Shown here: positions 33,346-40,894 of the stretch, in pieces
Layout: each line of letters starts with the position of its first letter
Numbering within the stretch: position 1 is the stretch's first letter
NCBI GenBank assembly: GCA_902793605.1
Contig: CADBEB010000024.1
Coordinates: 1 to 40,894, forward strand
Source of the DNA: an uncultured Eubacteriales bacterium
GTDB lineage: Bacteria; Bacillota; Clostridia; Christensenellales; Aristaeellaceae
Direction of reading: 5' to 3'
DNA length: 40,894 nucleotides
Notes under the pieces: generated by a model
Told to the model about the DNA's origin: nothing
What the model saw: the letters and a program-made list of their open reading frames with translations, nothing else
The model's database searches: none
Made by a program: the position numbers and the translations under genes

Positions 33346-35325
33346 TTGGCGAATGAAAAGAAAACCAGGAGATGGCTGGGGCATATCGAGCACTGGCAGA
33401 TCGTCGCGATCTTCCTCGCGATTTATGATTTTATCGCGGTCTGCGTGGCCTATTTCCTTGCCCTGTTCCTGCGTTTTGACGGAATCTTCAGCCTTATTCC
33501 CGCGCAGTACCTGAATCCCTACCTCCTGTTCATCCTTCCCGCAGCGGCGGTATCCATCGTCATCTTTGTCTTTTTCCGCATGTACAGCGACATGTGGCGG
33601 TACGCCAGCTTTTCCGAGCTCGTCCGGACCTGCATGGGTTCCATCACGTCCTCGGTCCTTCACACGATCCTGATCACCGTCCTCGTTTGGCGGATGCCGA
33701 TCTCCTACTACATACTCGGCGCACTCTTCCAGGGGTTCTTCCTGGTGGTGGTGCGTTTCAGCTTCCGGTTCATCCAGATTCTCAAAAAGCGCCACGAACC
33801 CGTAGAAGGGAAACGCGTCATGCTGATCGGCGCGGGCAGCGCTGGCCAGATGATCCTGAGGGATATGACACGGGCGGACGAAATCAAAGATAAGGTCGTC
33901 TGCATCATCGACGACAACAAGAACAAATGGAACCGGTACCTGAACGGCATCCCAATCGTCGGCGGCCGGGATGAGATCCTAGCGGCGGCCATGAAGTATA
34001 ATATCGACGAGATCTTCCTGGCGATTCCCAGCGCCAGCGTTCAACAGAAGCGGGATATCCTGTCCATCTGCAACGAGACCGGCTGCAAACTCCGTCAGCT
34101 TCCTGGAATGTATCAGTTCGTAACCGGAGAAGTCACCGTAAGCGCCATGAAGGATGTGGCGATTGAGGATCTCCTGGGTCGCGAGCCGATCAAGGCCGAT
34201 ATGGCTGAAGTCTTCATGTTTATTACCGGAAAGACCGTCCTGGTCACCGGCGGCGGCGGATCTATCGGTTCCGAACTCTGTCGGCAGATCGCGGCCCATA
34301 AGCCAAAGCAACTGATCATCTTTGATATCTATGAAAACAACGCCTATAGCATCCAGCTGGAGCTGAAGGAGAAGTATCCGGAGCTGAACCTGGTCACCCT
34401 GATCGGCTCCGTCCGCGACAGCCGCCGGATGTTCGAAATCTTCGAGACCTACCGGCCGCAAATCGTTTACCATGCCGCCGCGCACAAGCATGTCCCGCTC
34501 ATGGAAGACAGTCCTTGCGAGGCCATCAAGAATAACGCGATCGGAACTTATAAAACCGCCTATGCGGCAATGGTGCATGGGTGCGAACGCTTTGTCCTGA
34601 TCTCCACGGATAAGGCCGTGAACCCCACAAACATCATGGGTGCCTCGAAGCGCCTGTGCGAGATGATCATCCAGTCCTTCGACAAGAAAATCAAAGAAAA
34701 CAAAGCAAATGAGATCCCGCAGATTTTCACCCATGAAAGCCTGAAGAACATCAGCAAAATCAAAAACGAGGAACAGCTTAAAAACGTCAAAACGGAATTC
34801 GTCGCCGTCCGCTTCGGGAACGTGCTGGGTTCCAACGGCTCCGTTATCCCGATCTTCAAAAAACAGATCGAAAAGGGCGGCCCCGTCACGGTCACCCATC
34901 CGGATATCATCCGCTACTTCATGACCATTCCGGAGGCGGTTTCCCTGGTCATGCTGGCAGGCACCTACGCCCACGGCGGGGAGATCTTTGTACTGGACAT
35001 GGGCAGCCCGGTGAAGATCGCGGATCTTGCCCGGAACCTGATCCGCCTTTCCGGATTCAAACCGGACGTGGATATCAAGATCGAATACACGGGCCTGCGT
35101 CCCGGTGAAAAGCTCTACGAGGAAAAACTCATGGCCGAGGAAGGCCTCCAAAAAACGGACAACGACCTGATCCACATCGGAAAGCCGCTGGCCTTCAACG
35201 AGGAAGAGTTCCTGAAAGCCCTCGAAAACCTCATGGAAGCCGCCTACGCTAACAAGGAAGCCAGCATCCGGGAACAGGTCAAGCAGATCGTACAGACCTA
35301 TCACCCGGCGGAGAACGAACGGTGA
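33346..35325 (+). CDS. FlaA1/CapD-type UDP-HexNAc 4,6-dehydratase
   Basis: A 659-residue membrane-bound dehydratase/epimerase. It starts at TTG 33346 after AGGAGG. Four N-terminal helices (to ~130) are followed by a first Rossmann-like domain (GAGSAGQM near 162) and the catalytic SDR domain with TGGGGSIGSELCRQI (~301), YHAAAHKHVPLME and the active-site MGASK (Met431, Lys435), where Met replaces the usual Tyr as in PglF/WbpM relatives. It would convert UDP-GlcNAc to the 4-keto-6-deoxy sugar, the precursor of FucNAc, QuiNAc or bacillosamine. About 35 charged residues are inserted after the MGASK helix (KKIKENKANE and onward). The aminotransferase or reductase that would finish the sugar is not visible here. 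Confidence 0.92.
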   Translation: MANEKKTRRWLGHIEHWQIVAIFLAIYDFIAVCVAYFLALFLRFDGIFSLIPAQYLNPYLLFILPAAAVSIVIFVFFRMYSDMWRYASFSELVRTCMGSITSSVLHTILITVLVWRMPISYYILGALFQGFFLVVVRFSFRFIQILKKRHEPVEGKRVMLIGAGSAGQMILRDMTRADEIKDKVVCIIDDNKNKWNRYLNGIPIVGGRDEILAAAMKYNIDEIFLAIPSASVQQKRDILSICNETGCKLRQLPGMYQFVTGEVTVSAMKDVAIEDLLGREPIKADMAEVFMFITGKTVLVTGGGGSIGSELCRQIAAHKPKQLIIFDIYENNAYSIQLELKEKYPELNLVTLIGSVRDSRRMFEIFETYRPQIVYHAAAHKHVPLMEDSPCEAIKNNAIGTYKTAYAAMVHGCERFVLISTDKAVNPTNIMGASKRLCEMIIQSFDKKIKENKANEIPQIFTHESLKNISKIKNEEQLKNVKTEFVAVRFGNVLGSNGSVIPIFKKQIEKGGPVTVTHPDIIRYFMTIPEAVSLVMLAGTYAHGGEIFVLDMGSPVKIADLARNLIRLSGFKPDVDIKIEYTGLRPGEKLYEEKLMAEEGLQKTDNDLIHIGKPLAFNEEEFLKALENLMEAAYANKEASIREQVKQIVQTYHPAENER

Positions 35326-35418
35326 GTCAGTTGGTGACTGTTCCAAAGCGACTCGTTGATTCGTTGTTAAAGGGATGTGATCTGAATCTCACGGAAGACA
35401 ACACCCAATATAGACTTC

Positions 35419-35670
35419 ATGCTGAATATGGCGAAGGAATATATCGACGGAACAGGAAACCCATTCGACTTTGAATATGACTATGGCTATCATTTTGAAA
35501 AACGTTACAAGGCCATGCTCAGGGAAGACAGGAAACTGACGGATCTGATATATGATTGTCTGATCGCACAAGGTTCTGATCATGCCCAGGACGAAGATAG
35601 AAAACAACTGAAAAAGCGGATTAAGAAGCAATACGATTACGTTATCAGTGTGCGGGACGCACATTTGTGA
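35419..35670 (+). CDS. Small hypothetical protein, possibly N-truncated
   Basis: Eighty-three codons from ATG 35419 (ATG 35428 also possible). The sequence is plausible as a protein (KEYIDGTGNPFDFEYDYGYHFEKRY, helical and charged). The frame stays meaningful upstream of the ATG (TPNIDF) to a TGA at 35383, and no ribosome binding site is seen, so the N-terminus may be lost. It resembles small Clostridia hypotheticals of no known function. It marks the change from GC-rich to AT-rich sequence. Bases 35671-35832 hold nothing I recognise. Confidence 0.45.
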   Translation: MLNMAKEYIDGTGNPFDFEYDYGYHFEKRYKAMLREDRKLTDLIYDCLIAQGSDHAQDEDRKQLKKRIKKQYDYVISVRDAHL

Positions 35671-35832
35671 TCATGTAAAGTACATCTGCATAAGAGAATT
35701 GGCTGGGAGTGTTGGTTGGGAGTACGATTGGAAGAAAACCAACCACAAGACAATTATGCGGAAGGATATTTTTAGGAATGAACAGTCGGTAAAATAGCGG
35801 ATTGTTAAGAGAGCTGACGTGGAGAAGATGGA

Positions 35833-36528
35833 ATGTTAAAGAAGTGGGATGATCTACCCGAGTTTATGAGGATTGATGAAGTTCGACCGTACTGGGAGAG
35901 CCTGGACAAAAAGCACGGTCAGCTGATTCTGAAACGTATCTTTGATGTGGTTATCGCGCTGATTCTTCTGATCATCCTTGCCATCCCGATGTTGATAATC
36001 GCTATCTGGATCAAGATAGACAGCAGTGGCCCTGCGTTCTACCGCCAGGAGCGTGTAACAACATACGGTAAGCATTTCAAGATACATAAATTTCGGACGA
36101 TGGTATCGAATGCCGATAAGATCGGTACAGCAGTAACGGTGGGCAATGACAGTAGGGTCACAAGAGTGGGAGCAAAACTCAGGCATGTACGACTGGACGA
36201 ACTTCCCCAAGTGATTGACGTTCTCCTTGGCACCATGTCCTTCGTCGGTACGCGCCCTGAGGCTGTGAAATATGTGGAGAGGTACAAGCCTGAGTATAAT
36301 GCGACGCTGCTTTTACCGGCGGGAATCACAAGCGAATGCAGCATACGCTACAAGGATGAGGATAAACTACTGAATGCCGCGACAGATGTAGACAAGGTTT
36401 ATTTGGAAGAAGTGCTGCCGGGCAAGATGAAATGGAACCTCGAGTCCATCAGACAGTTTAGCCTTGGATCTGATTTTAAAACCATGTTCCGAACGGTAGC
36501 AGCAATTCTTGGGAAAGAATATAACTAA
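35833..36528 (+). CDS. Initiating sugar phosphotransferase (PF02397, PglC-like)
   Basis: A 231-residue monotopic-type phosphoglycosyl transferase that places the first sugar phosphate on undecaprenyl phosphate. A basic stretch LKRIFDVV precedes the single membrane segment (~36-58). The catalytic domain shows SSGPAFYRQERV, FKIHKFRTM, LRHVRLDELPQ with the Asp-Glu pair, and MSFVGTRPEAVKY. Length and layout fit the short PglC-type forms rather than long WbaP. With the dehydratase upstream, the first sugar could be a 6-deoxy-HexNAc derivative. A decayed second copy of its C-terminus lies at 40184-40317. Confidence 0.93.
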   Translation: MLKKWDDLPEFMRIDEVRPYWESLDKKHGQLILKRIFDVVIALILLIILAIPMLIIAIWIKIDSSGPAFYRQERVTTYGKHFKIHKFRTMVSNADKIGTAVTVGNDSRVTRVGAKLRHVRLDELPQVIDVLLGTMSFVGTRPEAVKYVERYKPEYNATLLLPAGITSECSIRYKDEDKLLNAATDVDKVYLEEVLPGKMKWNLESIRQFSLGSDFKTMFRTVAAILGKEYN

Positions 36529-36546
36529 AGAGGGTTGAATCGATTT

Positions 36547-37563
36547 ATGGGGTTTACAGCGGTCACATTTTTGTTTGTCTTTATGCCAGTTTCGGTTATT
36601 ATCTACTTGCTGGCTGAGAAGATTTTCCATAATGACAAACTTAATAATATGATCCTGGTGATTTTCAGCAGCCTGTTTTACTTCTGGGCAAGCAAGGAGT
36701 CATTGATAGTTTTTCTTGGATTAGGTGTTTTTGTATACATGGCAGGTCACATGGTAAAAGGGGCTGATCGAAATAAGAAGAAGATACTGTTTCCTGTGAT
36801 CTGCTTGTCTGGTATTCTCATATTCTACAAATATGCAGAGCTCGTGGCAGCGTGGCTGAACAATATAATAGGAAAAGGTGTTTTCTCTGTTGATGGTTTA
36901 ATTGTCCCCCTTGGATTATCCTTTGTCGTATTTGAAGCCATCTCATATGTCGTGGACATTTATCGCGGAGATGCAGAGAGAGGAAATCTCCTGGAATGTT
37001 TTACTTTCCTTTCCTTATTTCCGAAACTGGTTTCAGGACCTATTATATTGTGGAAGGATTTCAAGCCACAGCTACAAAACAGGCGAAGCAGCCTTGAGCA
37101 GATAACAGACGGTATCGACAGGATAATCATCGGATATGCAAAGAAGGCGATCATCGCAGATACGTTTGGAGTACAGATAAATCTTATCAACAACGGAATA
37201 GCTGCTGGTGGTGTTGATGTTCCAACCATGTGGTTGAAAGCTTTGCTATACTTCTTCCAGCTCTATTTCGACTTCTCTGGTTATTCAGATATAGCAATTG
37301 GCCTTTGTAAAATCTTTGGCTTTCAGCTCAAGGAGAATTTCAATTATCCCTATCTCTCCAAGTCCATTTCGGAATTCTGGCGTCGCTGGCACATCTCTTT
37401 GGGCTCCTGGTTCCGGGAGTATGTGTATATCCCGCTTGGTGGCAATAGGCGACGTGTCTATTTGAACCTGATGATTGTCTTTATATTAACAGGGCTTTGG
37501 CATGGCACAGGTATGCAATTTTTGGCCTGGGGGGGGAGTACACGGCTTCTGTATAGTTGTTGA
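36547..37563 (+). CDS. MBOAT O-acyltransferase, N-terminal part before a G8 frameshift
   Basis: An AlgI/PatA-like membrane-bound O-acyltransferase that would pass acyl (often acetyl) groups across the membrane for polysaccharide O-acylation. I prefer ATG 36547; TTG 36535 sits directly on the AGAGGG. Family motifs are plain: VPLGLSFVVFEAISYVVDIY, LYFDFSGYSDIAIG, WRRWHISLGSWFREYVYIPLGG and the conserved His in GLWHGTG. At 37529-37536 a run of eight G shifts the frame: the reading ends GGSTRLLYSC, while the +1 frame gives the expected WGGVHGFCIVVER. Seven G would join it to the frame ending at 37957 (about 470 residues). This could be a phase-off allele or a sequencing error. Confidence 0.85.
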   Translation: MGFTAVTFLFVFMPVSVIIYLLAEKIFHNDKLNNMILVIFSSLFYFWASKESLIVFLGLGVFVYMAGHMVKGADRNKKKILFPVICLSGILIFYKYAELVAAWLNNIIGKGVFSVDGLIVPLGLSFVVFEAISYVVDIYRGDAERGNLLECFTFLSLFPKLVSGPIILWKDFKPQLQNRRSSLEQITDGIDRIIIGYAKKAIIADTFGVQINLINNGIAAGGVDVPTMWLKALLYFFQLYFDFSGYSDIAIGLCKIFGFQLKENFNYPYLSKSISEFWRRWHISLGSWFREYVYIPLGGNRRRVYLNLMIVFILTGLWHGTGMQFLAWGGSTRLLYSC

Positions 37564-37957
37564 GCGAGCGATAAGAGATAAGACTTGGTATAAGAGGATT
37601 CCAAGGGTAGTAAAATGGTTTTTCACCATGGCTATTGTATTCTTCGCCTGGGTGCTGTTTTCATCAGGAGATCTATCGGTCGCCTGTCAGACATATAGAA
37701 ATATGTTCGTTTCAATGAGCGATCACGTGAATTTTACATGGCAGTATTATCTAACAAATCGCACAATTCTTTTCCTGATAATAGCTATTGCAGGATTTAT
37801 CTTCGGAATTAGAGGTATTCACGAGAAGGTAACAGGATTAATAAACACAGAAGCGGGTACAGTTATCAAAAGAGGTCTGCTACTGGCTCTTTTCGTAGCT
37901 GATATTTTATATGTCGTCAATTCTTCCTATAGTCCATTTATTTATTTTCAGTTTTGA
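37502..37957 (+). CDS. MBOAT O-acyltransferase, C-terminal part after the frameshift
   Basis: The remaining ~145 residues of the acyltransferase, meaningful from GGVHGFCIVVERA onward, with three hydrophobic segments (FFTMAIVFFAWVLFSSGD, ILFLIIAIAGFIFG, LLLALFVADILYVV) and the usual MBOAT ending (SPFIYFQF). The ATG at 37502 is in overlapping sequence of the first part and has no ribosome binding site, so it is unlikely to be a real start. The SGNH partner gene follows 14 bases later. Confidence 0.75.
   Translation: MAQVCNFWPGGGVHGFCIVVERAIRDKTWYKRIPRVVKWFFTMAIVFFAWVLFSSGDLSVACQTYRNMFVSMSDHVNFTWQYYLTNRTILFLIIAIAGFIFGIRGIHEKVTGLINTEAGTVIKRGLLLALFVADILYVVNSSYSPFIYFQF
37529..37536 (+). repeat. 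G8 homopolymer in the acyltransferase gene
   Basis: Eight consecutive G bases after CCT and before AGTACACGG, exactly at the break between the two acyltransferase frames. Homopolymers of this kind are slipped-strand hot spots. Confidence 0.95.
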
Positions 37958-37971
37958 GGGAGGAATAAGAG

Positions 37972-40149
37972 ATGATAAAGAAAACTGCTGGAATTCTTTA
38001 TGTTTCGTGTTTTCTTCTGTTCCTGCTCATTCCTCTTGCCCTAATAAATACAGAAGAAGATATAAAGTCAGATTTTGACAACAGGTCATTGATTGAATGG
38101 CCAGAGATTGATGAAGCGGGATTTGAAGATGGTGTGGAGTCATATATACAAGATCGAATTGGATTTCGAGATGAAATAGTCACCGGATATCAGCTGTTAA
38201 ATGACAAAATAGCTGGAGAACTTACCCATCCAATTTATACATATGGACAAGATGGATATATGTTCTTTGGTATGCATAACAATATTGAGTACGGAGCATA
38301 TCATCAAATCTTTGCAGAAGCAGTAGTAAAAATGCGTGACTACTGCGAGAAAAGAGGCATACCCTTCTATTTTATGTTCGATCCGGAGAAGATATCAGTC
38401 TATCGGAGATATCTGCCCAAGGGTGTAAATTACAATGATGAGTGGGTTGATGAATTTTTTTCATATCTTAAAGATCATGGCGTAAATGTTGTCAACAACA
38501 GAGATCTACTGATTGAGAAGAGTTACGAGGAACAAGTTTTTAACCATCAATATGACGCAGGTCATTGGAATGATCTTGGTTGTTTTTATGCAACCAACAA
38601 CCTTTGGAAGTTGGTTCACAAGGATTTTCCAGCTGTTACAGAGTACACTTTTAATGATTTTAACATTACAACAAATGTCGAGCGGTATCTTGCTTCGAGC
38701 AAATTTCCTGTGAACGAGAAGGTTCCAGTATTCAACTTGAAAACCACATGGGAGGATGTTACTAGGGATTATACTGGTTTGAAACAAAACAGGAGTTTTC
38801 CTTATTTCGCTTACTATGTGAATAATGCTGAAGAAGCAAAATCTTTACCTAAGATGTTGGTTTTCCATGGGAGCTATTACAACAGAGGACCGAAGTTTTT
38901 TGTTGGAAGAGCAAGAGAATATATCGGTATTCATGATTACCAGAATGTACTTAACTTACCGTATTATATGAATGTATTTCAACCAGAAATGGTTGTATTT
39001 GAAGTGGCAGAATATACATTCACCGATAAATATTTCAGCCTAAATAAGATGACGAATCTGAATTTCAACGACCCAATTGATGCTGTATTTAACGAAAAAG
39101 CAGCAACGGCATCATTATCCTCGTATAAGACCACCTTGAACGTTATCCCAAACAAGGGATACGACGAGGTATACCTGAACCGCCCAGCGGAAACGAATGA
39201 AGCTTACTTGCTTTCAGAAAATAATTACTTTGATCTACAAGATGAGGGCGTAAGCACACTTGAAACAGGTGTCCCACATGGGGAAATAAACAACAGAACG
39301 GTTATCTATTTCAAAGATTATGATGGTCACCAGGCATTTCAACCTGTAAGAATCCAGACATCCCAAGTGTTTACGCGAATACAAGGAAACACTGTATTAA
39401 CGAAAGGAGTATCAAATAAGAATAATAAGTATTTCTTTAAAACAGAAGTAGAGGATAATCATTTCAACGTTATCCATTTGCAATTGTTAGATGGATCTGG
39501 GACTTATATCAGATTGCTTGATACGATAGATAAGTTAGGAATTCATGAGGGTTCATTTGTACACACTTTGGATTCCGGATGGTATTGGATAAGATTAAAA
39601 GCAAATTCGAATCGTGCAGATGAAGCAGTGGATGTTTTGGCGTATCTGGAGGGAAACAAAAGATACAACTACTCATTTGATGTAAATAGATTACAGGAGA
39701 AAAAGATTGAAATTAGCGATTTTGAAATAAAAGGTCCCTGTTCATATTTGTTAGGCAAGAATGAACTGATTAATGAAGTAGAAAGGACAGAGGGTGTTAG
39801 CGGAGAAGAAAAACTATCTATGAAAACGGTTGTTGAAAACAATGCGTTTGATTCAATAGTGTTGCAGTTGTATGGTATGGAAAGAAAGGAATACCTTGAG
39901 CCTATATCAGTAAGTTATGATACTGGAAACTTCAGCGGGCGATATTATCATTCTGCACCAAGTGGTAAGTATGTTATAAGGCTCAGGGGCAATTCAAATC
40001 TCCATGATGAGAGTATTTTTGCCGAAATCGAAATGATAGAAGGCATGTTTTACGATTGGAAATATCAGATTAACGAGTTTGATCCAACTGAGATTGAAAT
40101 TGAGGATTGGTCATTTTCTTCTTTGGGAAGTATCGTGGATTACGAGTAA
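37972..40149 (+). CDS. AlgJ/AlgX-like SGNH acyltransferase partner with duplicated C-terminal module
   Basis: A 725-residue exported or membrane-anchored protein (N-terminal hydrophobic segment ~7-26) after GGGAGG. Residues ~30-370 match the ALGX/DHHW-type SGNH domain: YDAGHWNDLG provides the Asp195-His198-Trp199 region, and LVFHGSYYN (about residue 300) is the likely Ser block. Such proteins take the acyl group from the MBOAT channel and attach it to the sugar chain. The C-terminal ~300 residues are unusual: two related beta-rich modules (one with HLQLLDGSGTYIRLLD, then SGWYWIRLKANSN; the other with VLQLYGMERKEYLEP, then SGKYVIRLRGNSN), perhaps carbohydrate-binding. Base composition is AT-rich, like the acyltransferase. 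Confidence 0.85.
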   Translation: MIKKTAGILYVSCFLLFLLIPLALINTEEDIKSDFDNRSLIEWPEIDEAGFEDGVESYIQDRIGFRDEIVTGYQLLNDKIAGELTHPIYTYGQDGYMFFGMHNNIEYGAYHQIFAEAVVKMRDYCEKRGIPFYFMFDPEKISVYRRYLPKGVNYNDEWVDEFFSYLKDHGVNVVNNRDLLIEKSYEEQVFNHQYDAGHWNDLGCFYATNNLWKLVHKDFPAVTEYTFNDFNITTNVERYLASSKFPVNEKVPVFNLKTTWEDVTRDYTGLKQNRSFPYFAYYVNNAEEAKSLPKMLVFHGSYYNRGPKFFVGRAREYIGIHDYQNVLNLPYYMNVFQPEMVVFEVAEYTFTDKYFSLNKMTNLNFNDPIDAVFNEKAATASLSSYKTTLNVIPNKGYDEVYLNRPAETNEAYLLSENNYFDLQDEGVSTLETGVPHGEINNRTVIYFKDYDGHQAFQPVRIQTSQVFTRIQGNTVLTKGVSNKNNKYFFKTEVEDNHFNVIHLQLLDGSGTYIRLLDTIDKLGIHEGSFVHTLDSGWYWIRLKANSNRADEAVDVLAYLEGNKRYNYSFDVNRLQEKKIEISDFEIKGPCSYLLGKNELINEVERTEGVSGEEKLSMKTVVENNAFDSIVLQLYGMERKEYLEPISVSYDTGNFSGRYYHSAPSGKYVIRLRGNSNLHDESIFAEIEMIEGMFYDWKYQINEFDPTEIEIEDWSFSSLGSIVDYE

Positions 40150-40183
40150 GCTTTTTTCGATAGGTTAACACAAAGCATTGAAG

Positions 40184-40317
40184 AGATGTTTATATGATAC
40201 TGTGCCGGGAAAGATGATATGAACTCTAAAGATTTCAGTTTCGAAGCTGAACTTAAGACCACATTTCGGATTATAGCTGCTGTGTTGGGGAAAGAGTATT
40301 CGTATCATACTCCATAG
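40184..40317 (+). pseudogene. Remnant of a second sugar phosphotransferase C-terminus
   Basis: YDTVPGKM in one frame, then after a frame change NSKDFSFEAELKTTFRIIAA and VLGKEY. It aligns with the end of the enzyme at 35833 (VLPGKM, then FSLGSDFKTMFRTVAAILGKEYN). Only ~40 codons are left. Confidence 0.7.
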
Positions 40318-40482
40318 TCGACAATCTGAGCGGAAAGGTGCGGAAAAGCTGAATAGAACCCTGCTTGCTTTGATGACGATCTTTCTTTTATCAGTAGCCA
40401 ATGCTGATGAATTCAATAAGGGTGTACTAACAGGTTTAAATATCGAATGAGTTCATGTGCACATTCCAAGATGTTATAATAA

Positions 40483-40827
40483 AACTACTTTCTATGTGTT
40501 TCTGATCTACACATATTAATCGACAATGTTGAGATAGCAGAAGATCAACATGGACTTGTAAGAGACCATCAGACATCTTGGGCTATAACTCCTGATGGAA
40601 AACAAGCGGGAGATTATTGGACGGAAGAGCTCGCGAAGCAGATCAATTCCGCAAGCCCAGATGCTATTCTATTCGGTGGAGATAAGTTGGATCTGTGCTC
40701 AGAGGCGACAGTTGCAAAGCTGAAAGAATGGCTGGAGAAGATCACAGTACCAAACTTTTACATCCGAGCGGATCATGATAGTCAGTCATATTGTTACACT
40801 GAACCAACAAATTTAACGTATATATGA
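40483..40827 (+). pseudogene. Fragment of a calcineurin-like metallophosphoesterase
   Basis: An open frame with NYFLCVSDLHI (DxH motif), AILFGGDKLDLCSEATV (GD motif) and FYIRADHD (in place of GNHE), then TGA at 40825-40827. It is preceded in frame by TAA at 40480. The pattern is that of the larger metallophosphoesterases whose third motif is RADHD. The start and C-terminal half are missing or out of frame, so it is probably broken. It differs from the family member at 19544. Confidence 0.6.
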
Positions 40828-40894
40828 AACGGCTTAATTTGGGCTCTAAAATTCTGTCGGCTTCAACATGTAGTCTGAGAAGCCTGAAAAACAA

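Larger units (their letters stand above)
40150..40894. other. Gene debris region at the window end
   Basis: No intact gene is visible in these 745 bases. Recognisable pieces are a sugar transferase tail (40184-40317), a signal-peptide-like stretch (about 40346-40450, LNRTLLALMTIFLLSVANAD) that ends at a TGA, and a metallophosphoesterase N-terminal half (40483-40827). The stops and frame changes suggest decay of two or three genes. Confidence 0.6.

Overview
The window looks like a chromosomal segment of an anaerobic, Gram-positive-type Clostridia-class bacterium, probably from gut or rumen. The signs are strong AGGAGG-type ribosome binding sites, TTG starts, consensus sigma-A promoters, BspA-type leucine-rich repeats, CxxC-rich surface repeats, DUF4214 modules, a superoxide reductase and two Wzz-like proteins. 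The core is GC-rich by eye. Stretches near 27.5-29.7 kb and from about 35.3 kb to the end are clearly more AT-rich. The genus cannot be assigned from the sequence alone.

Layout. 0.2-4.7 kb: a very large exported protein with 23 tandem 39-residue Cys-rich repeats and C-terminal DUF4214 modules. 4.9-6.3 kb (minus strand): asparaginyl-tRNA synthetase, asnS. 6.4-20.3 kb: one co-directional run holding a small exported protein, a three-domain nucleotidyltransferase/cytidylyltransferase/PEP mutase (phosphonate synthesis), an exported papain-like peptidase with Ig-like and DUF4214 domains, a polytopic GT-C-like membrane protein, three glycosyltransferases, a Wzx-like flippase and a metallophosphoesterase. 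20.4-21.3 kb: a REP-associated tyrosine transposase (RAYT) surrounded by 29-bp palindromes. 21.4-23.7 kb: a three-domain GDP-mannose enzyme. 23.7-25.9 kb: an AlbA_2 regulator plus a broken metallophosphoesterase, bounded by 45-bp direct repeats. 26.0-27.4 kb: an exported DUF4214/CAP protein. 27.6-29.1 kb: a frameshifted HEPN gene convergent with a cytosolic 5'-nucleotidase. 29.6-30.2 kb: a superoxide reductase whose leader holds the 5' part of a tRNA-Ser. 30.3-35.3 kb: two Wzz-like chain-length proteins and a FlaA1/CapD-type UDP-sugar 4,6-dehydratase. 35.8-40.1 kb: an initiating sugar phosphotransferase, an MBOAT O-acyltransferase broken at a G8 tract, and its AlgJ/AlgX-like SGNH partner. 40.15 kb to the end: debris of a second sugar transferase, an exported protein and a metallophosphoesterase.

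Taken together this is an exopolysaccharide or capsule locus of Wzx/Wzy type. It appears able to start a chain on undecaprenyl phosphate, supply GDP-mannose and a 6-deoxy-4-keto-HexNAc precursor, add sugars, possibly a phosphonate group and O-acyl groups, flip the unit and set chain length. Exported DUF4214 proteins are interleaved with it, and I infer (not proven) that they sit on the cell surface with the polymer.

The most unusual layer is repeat biology. A 29-bp palindrome family (GGAAC/GTTCC ends) and a second family (GTCATCCCGA...GGGATCTCC type) lie between genes and also inside open reading frames, where they are translated. A RAYT gene sits among the first family. The poly-G disrupted acyltransferase, the repeat-bounded regulator island, the ACATAAA repeats over the regulator's promoter and the tRNA-derived leader are the other points most worth checking.
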